Positions 1 through 5,993 of a stretch of DNA of 6,961 bases are shown here, in pieces. A program made the translations under genes and the position numbers. Source of the stretch: Bdellovibrionales bacterium (GTDB lineage: Bacteria; Bdellovibrionota; Bdellovibrionia; Bdellovibrionales; UBA1609); the NCBI GenBank assembly GCA_020434645.1, contig JAGRAK010000106.1, positions 1 through 6,961 of the forward strand, given 5' to 3'. The number at the start of each line of letters is the position of its first letter. Within the stretch, counting starts at the first letter, position 1. The notes beneath the pieces are model-generated. The model saw nothing but the letters and a program-made list of their open reading frames with translations. It made no database searches and was not told the origin of the DNA.

Positions 1-212
1 ATGAGATTGAGATCACTGAAGATGGGATCGACCTTGACAAAGTCATGGGGCAGATTGAAAAAGAGCTACTCGTGAAAGCTATTCATGCGGCTAACGGAGT
101 GAAAAAGCGTGCGGCTAAATTACTCGGCATCACCTTTCGCTCCATGCGCTACCGTGTAGAGAAACACCGCCTCGGTACAATCGAGGACAGTGAGCTGGAC
201 GACGAGGAATAA
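1..212 (+). CDS. Sigma-54-dependent response regulator, C-terminal end with Fis-type HTH (PilR-like), partial
   Basis: Only the last 69 residues are present, read from base 3; the gene enters from the left edge and stops at TAA 210-212. The visible part is the DNA-binding domain of an NtrC-class activator. An amphipathic helix (DLDKVMGQIEKELLVKAI) is followed by the Fis-type helix-turn-helix AAKLLGITFRSMRYRVEKH. The string GITFRSMRYR is characteristic of PilR, the regulator that with the PilS kinase activates RNA polymerase-sigma-54 at pilin promoters. The receiver and AAA+ domains lie outside the window, so PilR is inferred from the HTH alone and another NtrC-family regulator is possible. 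The protein ends in an acidic tail (EDSELDDEE). The stop codon is embedded in the 43-nt repeat that follows. Family assignment is firm; the specific pilR identity is moderate. Confidence 0.85.
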   Translation, partial: EIEITEDGIDLDKVMGQIEKELLVKAIHAANGVKKRAAKLLGITFRSMRYRVEKHRLGTIEDSELDDEE

Positions 213-231
213 GGTACCTGGTTACCTTTTT
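211..231 (+). terminator. Possible weak intrinsic terminator after the pilR-like gene, inside repeat copy 1
   Basis: AAGGTA (211-216) pairs perfectly with TACCTT (223-228) around the loop CCTGGT, and the 3' arm runs into a T-tract ending at 231. This is the form of a rho-independent terminator, but six mostly A-T pairs make it weak. In the inverted copy before greB the same hairpin has one mismatch and its T-tract is on the other strand, so termination may not be the element's main role. Confidence 0.3.
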
Positions 232-250
232 AAGACTTGCCGCATAAAAT
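222..250 (+). promoter_or_regulatory. Possible promoter of tRNA-Arg
   Basis: TAAAAT at 245-250 is a reasonable -10 box. It would place the start of transcription about four to five bases before the tRNA 5' end at 261. The hexamer 17 bp upstream (222-227) matches the -35 consensus poorly and lies inside the 43-nt repeat. The tRNA could instead be read through from the pilR-like gene. Confidence 0.3.
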
Positions 251-260
251 ACGTTAATAA

Positions 261-337
261 GGCCCCGTAGCTCAGTTGGATAGAGCGAGTGTTTCCTAAA
301 CGCTAGGTCGCATGTTCAATCCATGCCGGGGTCACCA
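261..337 (+). tRNA. tRNA-Arg (anticodon CCU)
   Basis: The 77 nt fold as a complete cloverleaf. The acceptor GGCCCCG pairs with CGGGGTC with one G-U pair. The D stem is GCTC/GAGC around a loop containing GG. The anticodon stem AGTGT/ACGCT encloses the loop TTCCTAA with anticodon CCT at 295-297, which reads AGG. The variable loop has five bases, and the T stem GCATG/CATGC carries the loop TTCAATC. Discriminator A and CCA are encoded in the DNA (334-337). The following 154 bp up to 491 hold no gene and no convincing terminator. Confidence 0.96.
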
Positions 338-491
338 ATCTTTAGCGGTTGCCAGGACCGTCAAAATTGTAAGCATTTTGAGTACCCTATATTCTTTTTT
401 ACATACGCGATCAAATCTCTAAAAACCAGATCTGTCTTTTAATTACGAACCCCATTGGTGAAAGTCGAAAGACCTATGTTAAGAACCAAAG

Positions 492-1487
492 TTAGTATTT
501 TGAAATTGCCAGTCCATGTAGACCTTGCACAATATCGGCCATAATTTCATAATTCAGGGTATCAATTGTATCTGTGGCCTTGTGGTAATTCGAGTTTCTG
601 TAAAATGAAGTATCTGTTATCATGTACGCGTTATAACCAAACTTCCAATAATTTCTATGATCAGAAAAATCGATGCCGGGTACTATATCTGGGGCATTTA
701 ATCCGTATAATGGCGTATTCATCGATTGAGCAAGGGAGGTCTTGAGTTTTCTGGAGTTCCAGTATTCTTTGATCCCACCAATTAGTGCAATAAAATTTCC
801 TTTTAGTGGGTAGAATGCATACAAGATCTGTGAAGGGTAGTTTTGGCTCCACCATTTATCTGAATAATATCCGATCATTTCTACGGAAAGCATAAAGGCA
901 ATGGAATCATTTTTATCATTTAATGATTTCGCATGGATATAAGATCCCATATTTAAACCACTAAAATAAGGTGGCTCCTCAAGTGTGTAGGCAACGATTT
1001 CCAAATCATGGGCTGGTTGTATGTTGTTTTCTTTTATTATTCTTGTCAGTTCAATGATGCCGGCTACACCACTGGCATTGTCATCGGCACCATCTTGATC
1101 AGCGGCTACGTCATAATGGGCTCCAATGATGATTTTTTTACGATATTGGCCACCAAACGAACAAATTACATTTTTATACATTTTGCCATCAACTTCATAA
1201 TTTTGAAAACTCACTGCGGCACAGTTCTTTTCAAATTCCATTTTAATGTACTCAGCTACTTTATCCAATGAGTCAGAATTCGCGTAATTTCTAAAAGGGC
1301 TAACGTTCACAATGTGCTGCACATGTTTTTTTAATAGATCCGGAGAAGAAATTGAATTTAGATTTTCATTTTTTGAAAATACAAATATGGGATTTCGTAA
1401 TAGGATGCCAATTAAAAAAAATGTGATAATAAGCAGCGTGAAAATTCGAACAGTTTTCTTTATTAGCATCAAAATAAACCCCACCAT
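492..1487 (-). CDS. Membrane-anchored M28-family zinc aminopeptidase
   Basis: The 331-residue protein has a hydrophobic N-terminal segment (residues about 12-30, IFTLLIITFFLIGILL) with no clear cleavage site, so it is probably an anchor with the catalytic domain in the periplasm. The rest is a peptidase M28 domain with the co-catalytic zinc set in order: H124 and D126 in GAHYD, bridging D136 in ADDNASG, E170-E171 (general base and ligand), E203 in VEMIGYYSD, and H302 in YHKATDT. All expected ligands are present, so it is probably active on N-terminal residues of peptides; the substrate is unknown. It is the last gene of the minus-strand operon, starting 8 bp after the lipoprotein stop. An AGTAGG overlapping that stop could serve as ribosome site. 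M7 (codon at 1467-1469), after GTGGGG, is an alternative start. Sampled lines are about 35% GC, lower than greB. No terminator is evident after it. Confidence 0.9.
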   Translation of the reverse strand: MVGFILMLIKKTVRIFTLLIITFFLIGILLRNPIFVFSKNENLNSISSPDLLKKHVQHIVNVSPFRNYANSDSLDKVAEYIKMEFEKNCAAVSFQNYEVDGKMYKNVICSFGGQYRKKIIIGAHYDVAADQDGADDNASGVAGIIELTRIIKENNIQPAHDLEIVAYTLEEPPYFSGLNMGSYIHAKSLNDKNDSIAFMLSVEMIGYYSDKWWSQNYPSQILYAFYPLKGNFIALIGGIKEYWNSRKLKTSLAQSMNTPLYGLNAPDIVPGIDFSDHRNYWKFGYNAYMITDTSFYRNSNYHKATDTIDTLNYEIMADIVQGLHGLAISKY

Positions 1488-1495
1488 TTGGTTGC

Positions 1496-2986
1496 CTACT
1501 TCAAAATCTTATTCGGGAACGTATAGTTTATCGAGACACCTGAAAATATTAAGTTTGAATTTTCAACATGGATATATTGTGAAGTTGTTTTGGTGAATAT
1601 TTTTTTCCATAGTTCTTCTGCTGTAGGCACTGAGCGGCTGAAGAAAGTGAGGCTCCAGTGGCGGTTGTAGTGGTAGCGATACCCGAGTTCAACAACAGCT
1701 GCGATTGTTGTTTGATTCACGCGGTATTTTTCAGTTCCTAAAGTTTGAACTTCGTCCCATTCTAAAGCGGGGATTATATTTAAATAAATAGCATGCGACC
1801 TATTTTCATAAATAAAGCTTGGCCCGTAGCCCGCGTCGACATGAGTGCGTAAAAATATTTGGTCTGCAACCGGCAGAAAAGTCGGAAACCTTTCTTTCGA
1901 ATAACTCACATTGGCAGTTGGAGTGAAGACAATGCGCCCCCTCCAGCCGGGGCGATCTATTGGGGGGAGGATTCTTCTGACTCCAACCGTAGATAAAAAT
2001 TTAAGAAAATCTCCCCAGAAGCCATCTAACGGTTCAGGTTTTGCGTCATGTGTGGCCTGATCGACATCAAGTGAGGTGCGTGAGTTTGAAAAATCGATTG
2101 AGATAGAGTTTGGGAGAAAATAAAATATTTGCCCGTCTTTACCTGCCCAAAGCGTGTTTTTCGTATAATTGATGTTATCAGTTTCAAATTCTTTGTTATA
2201 AGGGATAGACCTATCATTTTCGTCAAACGGAATAAACTCACCAGTCACAACGGCTTTATCATTTTTAAAACTGACTTCAGATTGAAGTAGATGAGTGGCC
2301 TGTAGGCGAGCGTAAAGATAATAAATATGTTCTTTTTCGGCCTTTGTGTTGTAGTCCACATCTTCACTTTCAAAGATAGGTAGGCTCAAGTAATAGGGAA
2401 TGAGTTTAGAATTGATTTGCGAGTTTTGAATGAGGTCGTGTTCAATTAAGACTCCGGCTTCGTCTGAAAGATTGGCATGGGTTGAATTGGGCGGAGCGAT
2501 GGCGATGACCATCGGTGTTGTTTTGGAGGTTTTTGTTTTGCCGCTAAACTCAGGAAAGTCATAATGAACTTGATCGTTCATTTGATAAGCAGCACCTGTT
2601 ACAAAGTCTGTTACTACACCAATCGGGTAGAGAGTAAGAAAAATAAGGTTGCCTAAAGTGACCTTGCCCCAGCGAAACTCGCCCGGCACGACAATTGTTT
2701 TTTTAGAATTCTTATAGACGATATCTAGTTGCTCAGACTTTGAGCGCTTGACGATAACAGGGGCTGGAGTATTGCCGACGAGCTCACCTTTATAGTAAAT
2801 GCCGGCGCCAGGAGGATTTGAAGTGACAAGTAGGCCTTGATTTTTACCGTCAAAGGTGGCGCACCCCGAGAGCACAATGAGGGGCAAGGTCAGCGTTGTT
2901 GAGACTAGCGCGCGAGTTATAAAGTTACATGTGTATCTTATAATTGCTCTTATTGCTGGTTTGAATTTGAAATTAATTTTTGGCAC
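1496..2986 (-). CDS. Lipoprotein with PEGA-like domain and beta-rich C-terminal domain, function unknown
   Basis: The protein has 496 residues with a basic N-terminus, a hydrophobic stretch (26-41) and a lipobox LSGC with lipidated C42. Ala at +2 suggests outer-membrane sorting by the enterobacterial rule. Residues about 50-100 resemble a PEGA domain (TSNPPGAGIYYKGELVGNTP). The segment LGNLIFLTLYPIGVVTDFVTGAAYQ (111-135) is of the kind often found after PEGA in such lipoproteins. Residues about 350-490 alternate polar and hydrophobic positions and contain several possible strands (RIVFTPTANVSYS, VVELGYRYHY, FSGVSINYTF), suggesting a small beta-barrel or beta-sandwich; this is inference. The start is GTG (2984-2986), 37 bp inside the end of the ATP-grasp gene, which implies translational coupling; no in-frame ATG precedes the lipobox. 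The middle region (about 155-320) is not recognised. Confidence 0.8.
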   Translation of the reverse strand: MPKINFKFKPAIRAIIRYTCNFITRALVSTTLTLPLIVLSGCATFDGKNQGLLVTSNPPGAGIYYKGELVGNTPAPVIVKRSKSEQLDIVYKNSKKTIVVPGEFRWGKVTLGNLIFLTLYPIGVVTDFVTGAAYQMNDQVHYDFPEFSGKTKTSKTTPMVIAIAPPNSTHANLSDEAGVLIEHDLIQNSQINSKLIPYYLSLPIFESEDVDYNTKAEKEHIYYLYARLQATHLLQSEVSFKNDKAVVTGEFIPFDENDRSIPYNKEFETDNINYTKNTLWAGKDGQIFYFLPNSISIDFSNSRTSLDVDQATHDAKPEPLDGFWGDFLKFLSTVGVRRILPPIDRPGWRGRIVFTPTANVSYSKERFPTFLPVADQIFLRTHVDAGYGPSFIYENRSHAIYLNIIPALEWDEVQTLGTEKYRVNQTTIAAVVELGYRYHYNRHWSLTFFSRSVPTAEELWKKIFTKTTSQYIHVENSNLIFSGVSINYTFPNKILK

Positions 2987-4512
2987 TTCTCTTTTTTCTT
3001 ATCGGCTACGAGTACTGTTATTTCTCTGCCATTAGAACTTAAATTAACTTTACCGTCACCCTTTTTTGGCAGGCCGCGCCCCCACGGGGTATCTGAAACG
3101 TAAACATCGTCATCTGAGACAAGAGAGAGAATGCGAAGATCTACTATTAAATCGTTTAATGTCGAGAGGGGAGTGTATTTTTGCACGATAAAAGAATGTG
3201 GAGACTTGCGAATGAGTTTTGCCATAGCCATTATTTTATTTTCAGTCAATTTAGGTCCGACCCAAACTCCGTCACCACCACGACCATCAACGGTTTTAAT
3301 CACATATTGATCTATGTGGGCGAGCACATGTTTAAGCAGTTTTTCGCGCAATGCGCCTGTTTGCTTATGGGCAAAGCTTTTCGATGAAATGTTTTTAATT
3401 ATTGGCTCTTCACCCAAATAAAATCGAATAAAATCTTCGACATAAATATAAAATTCTTTGTCCCCTATAAAATCGATTCCGGGTGTGTAATTGCTGGCTA
3501 CTTTTTTTTGTAAAATGGCTTCAGTGAGTCCGCGTGTGTCTCGCCCAAGTCGCTGATAGTAAGCAACATAAGAATCTTCTCCGTCGGTCGATTTTTGAAG
3601 CCTAAGGGTATTGGCTTCATAATTGGCATCTAGCCACCAGTGCTCGCCATTTAAAATGATGAGACCGACTTTAGTTTTTTTATTTGTTTTCGTATTAAGC
3701 GTGTAAACACCATCTTTTTCTACTGACAACCGCTCTGTCGTGTAGGGAGAGATAAACCGAATGCCTCTTTCAGATAGTAGTTTTCGAACTCGTTTATCTT
3801 CATTGTCAGGGTATGGGGGAGTCATATACATGACGACATCTCCACCGTGGGCTGCTGCCCGTTTTTTATAAAGACGAGCCAGTTCATCATAAAATTTCTC
3901 AGCATCACGGTATGAGAAGTTTTCAGATAGGTGCGGAAAGTTTTTTAAGTAAAATTTTTGCGCTAGTACCAAATCGCCAATGCCGCCCACAAATCCGGGG
4001 TTATCTTCGATGACCCTCCACTGTCCTTTTTCGTCGCGAATAATATCAGGTCCATATACGAAAGATATTTTTTCTCCCTTTAAGAGTTGATCATAGGTGT
4101 GATCAGAGGTCCGTTCTATAATCGAGCGTATTGTAGATTCAGATACTATGCCGGCACTAAGATAAGTGCGCCGGCCAGAGTAATGGTCTTTTAAGAAAGC
4201 GACCAGTGCCCGTGCTCGCTGCTCAACTCCTCGCTTGAGAACCTGATCATACTCTCTTCCGTCTAGTACCCGCGGCATAGGATCAAGCGTGTTGTCTCCG
4301 GAAAAGGCTTTTTTTGATTCTTTTAGATATTCTCTTTTTTCTTTTTCTGAGAGCTTAAGCCAGTTGGCGTAGTGCTCTTCGTAGTGTGGGTAAATCTTGT
4401 TGCCCCTGCTGATCTCATTGTAACCTTTGGCAATGGCCAAATGGGCGCAAAGTGAGATGACTATAATTGATAAAAACAGCCTAGCTGATAAATAAACCCT
4501 AAATTTTGACAT
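2950..4512 (-). CDS. Exported circularly permuted ATP-grasp (type 2) protein, predicted amide or peptide ligase
   Basis: The 520-residue protein matches the circularly permuted ATP-grasp family (DUF404/DUF407 type), predicted to form amide or peptide bonds with ATP. Landmarks in order: MPRVLDGREYDQVLKRGVEQRARAL (79-103), GPDIIRDEKGQWRVIEDN (154-171), GIDFIGDKEFYIYVEDFIRFYLGEEPIIKN (345-374), the ATP-binding strand and loop VIKTVDGRGGDG (404-415, K406), and the metal-site region VDLR (457-460) and KVNLSSNG (488-495). All appear intact. Unusually, it begins with a standard signal peptide: basic residues 3-11, hydrophobic 12-28, and cleavage after AIA28. It is the first gene of the minus-strand operon. 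ATG at 4510-4512 is preceded by GGGGG, four to five bases away and inside a hairpin. The alpha-E and transglutaminase partners usual for this family are absent. Family assignment is confident; substrate and the reason for export are unknown. Confidence 0.88.
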   Translation of the reverse strand: MSKFRVYLSARLFLSIIVISLCAHLAIAKGYNEISRGNKIYPHYEEHYANWLKLSEKEKREYLKESKKAFSGDNTLDPMPRVLDGREYDQVLKRGVEQRARALVAFLKDHYSGRRTYLSAGIVSESTIRSIIERTSDHTYDQLLKGEKISFVYGPDIIRDEKGQWRVIEDNPGFVGGIGDLVLAQKFYLKNFPHLSENFSYRDAEKFYDELARLYKKRAAAHGGDVVMYMTPPYPDNEDKRVRKLLSERGIRFISPYTTERLSVEKDGVYTLNTKTNKKTKVGLIILNGEHWWLDANYEANTLRLQKSTDGEDSYVAYYQRLGRDTRGLTEAILQKKVASNYTPGIDFIGDKEFYIYVEDFIRFYLGEEPIIKNISSKSFAHKQTGALREKLLKHVLAHIDQYVIKTVDGRGGDGVWVGPKLTENKIMAMAKLIRKSPHSFIVQKYTPLSTLNDLIVDLRILSLVSDDDVYVSDTPWGRGLPKKGDGKVNLSSNGREITVLVADKKKEKCQKLISNSNQQ

Positions 4513-4516
4513 TAAA

Positions 4517-4532
4517 GCCCCCGCTTGAGGGC
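4517..4532 (-). promoter_or_regulatory. Hairpin covering the ribosome site of the ATP-grasp gene
   Basis: On the minus strand, GCCCTC pairs with GGGGGC around the tetraloop AAGC, giving six pairs with one G-U. The 3' arm is the only Shine-Dalgarno-like sequence before the ATG at 4512, four bases away. In RNA this would hide the ribosome site. The fold was read by eye and has no energy calculation. Confidence 0.45.
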
Positions 4533-4583
4533 ATACTTAGCATGGCGCCTTTCACACTTGCGAATTCAAATTTTGGTTATGAA

Positions 4584-4592
4584 ATTATAACA
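4584..4592 (-). promoter_or_regulatory. Candidate extended -10 promoter of the ATP-grasp/lipoprotein/peptidase operon
   Basis: Read on the minus strand, 4592 to 4584 is TGTTATAAT, a perfect extended -10 (TGn plus TATAAT). It would start transcription near 4577 and leave an untranslated leader of about 65 nt containing the hairpin at 4517-4532. No good -35 is seen, which is tolerated by extended -10 promoters. Confidence 0.45.
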
Positions 4593-4706
4593 ATGGGGTA
4601 TGCGCGGGTACTGATCATATAATTTAATTTAAAAAGAGACATTTAACGCCTCAAATTATAATCTTTTCATGCTGTGGCAACTAATACCCTATAGTTTTTC
4701 TAACTG

Positions 4707-4715
4707 TGTTATATT
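4707..4715 (+). promoter_or_regulatory. Candidate extended -10 promoter of the secreted-protein gene
   Basis: TGTTATATT carries TGn directly before TATATT (five of six consensus bases). Transcription would start near 4722, about 36 nt before the ATG at 4758. No convincing -35 lies 16-18 bp upstream. TTGACC at 4714-4719 looks like a -35, but its -10 would fall at the ribosome site and is not convincing. Confidence 0.38.
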
Positions 4716-4757
4716 GACCGAAATAATACGTTACACGGCCTATTCGAGGAGTGCGAA

Positions 4758-5432
4758 ATGAAGAATAAATTAGTTGTTCAATCTGCAATACTAAGTCTCA
4801 TCCTTTCTGTTTCTTTCATGGGGCAATCTTTTGCTCAGGATCAAAGTGAGAATGGTGATCCCAAGTACGGAAATGTTGAGAGCCAAACTAAAAAGAAGAG
4901 GTCTTCAAGTGGTTCGCCTGATGAGCGTGGCGGTGAAGGTTCGTCTGGTGGAGCGTGGTATGACGATGCCGATACATCATCAGATCGCGATGCTGGCAAT
5001 TTAGGTATTTTTAGCGTGAGCAGCTTTGATTTATTAAGAACTTATGCTCAGTCTCTAGATGCCGATGGCATGAATAGTTTTACTGATAAACTTGAAAAGA
5101 CAAGCCCTGTGACTATGGCAGCCGTTGCGGCAGCGGGTTTATATATACTTTCTCGAATGAATCCGGCAGGAGCAGCTAGCGCAGTGGCAGCAGTGAGCTT
5201 AGGTGTGAGCGCAACTTCAAATGCAGCTGATGATGTAAATGATCAAATTTATTCTGCGTATCCGAGGTTATTTTTAACAACTCTTGATAGGTCTTCGGCA
5301 GAACTTGTGTCGTTAGCTAATAAAAATAATTTAAGTGGTTCAGTGGAAGCTTTAATTTTGACTTCAGCTGAAACGCTTTGCACTCCAGATCAAAAAAACA
5401 CATTGGCTCTAAACTTTTGCTATAGCCTGTAA
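4758..5432 (+). CDS. Secreted or envelope protein of unknown family with Ala-rich hydrophobic segment
   Basis: I do not recognise a family for this 224-residue protein. It has a clear signal peptide (KNK, hydrophobic 5-20, cleavage after SFA26). Next comes a low-complexity, charged and Gly/Ser-rich stretch (27-80) that includes KKKR and GGEGSSGGAW and is probably disordered. Then follow a helical part (about 85-115), two adjacent Ala/Val/Gly-rich hydrophobic segments (about 117-133 and 136-153) separated by RMNP, and a C-terminal helical region. Only two cysteines exist in the mature protein, C208 and C221 near the end, which could form a disulfide in the periplasm. The start is well supported: GAGGAG at 4746-4751 lies six bases before the ATG. 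It is divergent from the ATP-grasp operon and stands alone, with 96 bp to greB. The hydrophobic pair may insert in a membrane; that is inference. Confidence 0.75.
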   Translation: MKNKLVVQSAILSLILSVSFMGQSFAQDQSENGDPKYGNVESQTKKKRSSSGSPDERGGEGSSGGAWYDDADTSSDRDAGNLGIFSVSSFDLLRTYAQSLDADGMNSFTDKLEKTSPVTMAAVAAAGLYILSRMNPAGAASAVAAVSLGVSATSNAADDVNDQIYSAYPRLFLTTLDRSSAELVSLANKNNLSGSVEALILTSAETLCTPDQKNTLALNFCYSL

Positions 5433-5487
5433 CCTGTCTTTGTTTGTAGACGTGGCTATTGCTTGATAGGCTGTAGCCGTTAACAAA

Positions 5488-5530
5488 TAATATACGCAGC
5501 GAGTCTTAAAAAGGTTACCAGGTACCTTAT
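5488..5530 (-). repeat. 43-nt element, copy 2 (inverted relative to 209-251)
   Basis: This copy is the inverted partner of 209-251. Its inner end (5503-5530) differs from copy 1 at only one base, T5516; the outer part differs at 5490, 5492, 5495, 5498 and 5501. The last two bases of the element are the first two of the greB ATG, and the only ribosome site for greB (AGG at 5520-5522) lies within its core. Five of the six differences fall in third codon positions of the frame in phase with greB, where both copies would read YAASLKKVTRYL. That frame has a stop at 5481-5483 and no ATG, GTG or TTG before the greB start. Confidence 0.85.
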
Positions 5531-5993
5531 GAATTACATCACCCCAAAGGGCCTTGAGAAATTAAAGTCGGAGCTCCGCGAGTTGATTCAGGTGGAGCGC
5601 CCGGCACTGGTTAAGACGGTGGCCTGGGCGGCCAGTAACGGCGATCGTAGCGAAAATGCCGACTACATCTATGGCAAGCGGCGCCTTCGCGAAATAGATA
5701 AGCGCTCGGGGTTTTTAACAGCAAAAATTGAAGATGCGCATGTTGTTGACCCGAAAACACTCACTTCAGATAAAGTTGTTTTTGGAGCCACAGTCACGCT
5801 GGTTGATGAAGATGGCGCGCAAAAATGTTTTCAAATTGTCGGCGAAGACGAGATTGACCCGACCAATGGCCAAATATCATGGAAGTCGCCTATTGCTAAA
5901 GCCCTGTTGGGCAAAAAATGTGGAGATGAAATCAAGATCAAACGTCCTGTTGGAGATTGGTTTGTTGAAATAGTATCTATAGAATTTAAATAG
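5529..5993 (+). CDS. greB: Transcription elongation factor GreB
   Basis: GreB enters the secondary channel of backtracked RNA polymerase and stimulates cleavage of the extruded RNA 3' end, restarting elongation. The 154 residues are the normal length. The N-terminal coiled-coil (about 5-73) carries the tip acidic pair D39 and E42 in NGDRSENADY. The segment SENADYIYGKRRLREIDKR matches GreB more closely than GreA. The C-terminal FKBP-like domain (about 80-154) includes VVFGATVTLVDEDG, FQIVGEDEIDPTNGQISWKSPIAKALLGKKCGDE and the final WFVEIVSIEF. The start at 5529 is preceded by AGG (5520-5522), which is part of the 43-nt repeat. The stop TAG is followed at once by the ATG of the next gene. Local GC near 5581-5640 is about 67%, higher than the operon genes. 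Confidence 0.95.
   Translation: MNYITPKGLEKLKSELRELIQVERPALVKTVAWAASNGDRSENADYIYGKRRLREIDKRSGFLTAKIEDAHVVDPKTLTSDKVVFGATVTLVDEDGAQKCFQIVGEDEIDPTNGQISWKSPIAKALLGKKCGDEIKIKRPVGDWFVEIVSIEFK

Larger units (their letters stand above)
209..251 (+). repeat. 43-nt element, copy 1 (inverted relative to 5488-5530)
   Basis: This stretch matches the reverse complement of 5488-5530 at 37 of 43 positions; the first 28 nt (209-236) match at 27 of 28. The core is GGTACCTGGTTACC, two near-palindromic GGT(N)ACC boxes in tandem, followed by five T and TAAGAC. The copy begins inside the final codons of the pilR-like gene, so its TAA stop is part of the element, and it ends ten bases before the tRNA. The differences between copies at 238, 241, 244 and 247 are three bases apart. 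Identity is far beyond chance for this spacing. The nature of the element (REP-like repeat, mobile-element end, protein-binding site or coding remnant) is unknown. Confidence 0.85.

Noticed and set aside
362..400. Terminator after the tRNA (CAAAAT/ATTTTG stem, T-run at 395-400)
   Set aside because: The stem is A-T rich with a 7-nt loop, and the T-run begins 14 bases after it, so it is not a credible intrinsic terminator.
1008..1596. Two plus-strand open frames (1008-1271 and 1312-1596)
   Set aside because: They lie antisense to the M28 peptidase and the lipoprotein end, have no family features or ribosome sites, and the minus-strand frames carry full motifs.
2026..2241. Minus-strand open frame inside the lipoprotein gene
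   Set aside because: It is an alternative frame of a well-supported gene with no recognisable features; the same applies to 661-855 within the peptidase gene.
3181..3387. Plus-strand open frame
   Set aside because: It is antisense to the ATP-grasp domain, whose motifs cover this region.
383..4693. Shared 9-mer TACCCTATA at 383-391 and 4685-4693
   Set aside because: Too short and AT-rich, and the surrounding bases do not match; likely chance.
5454..5478. Terminator after the secreted-protein gene (GGCTA/TAGCC)
   Set aside because: Five pairs with a 15-base loop and no T-tract.
261..5502. Genomic island integrated at the tRNA-Arg gene
   Set aside because: No integrase is present and I found no direct repeat of the tRNA 3' end elsewhere in the window. 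The inverted repeats lie before the tRNA, not within it.
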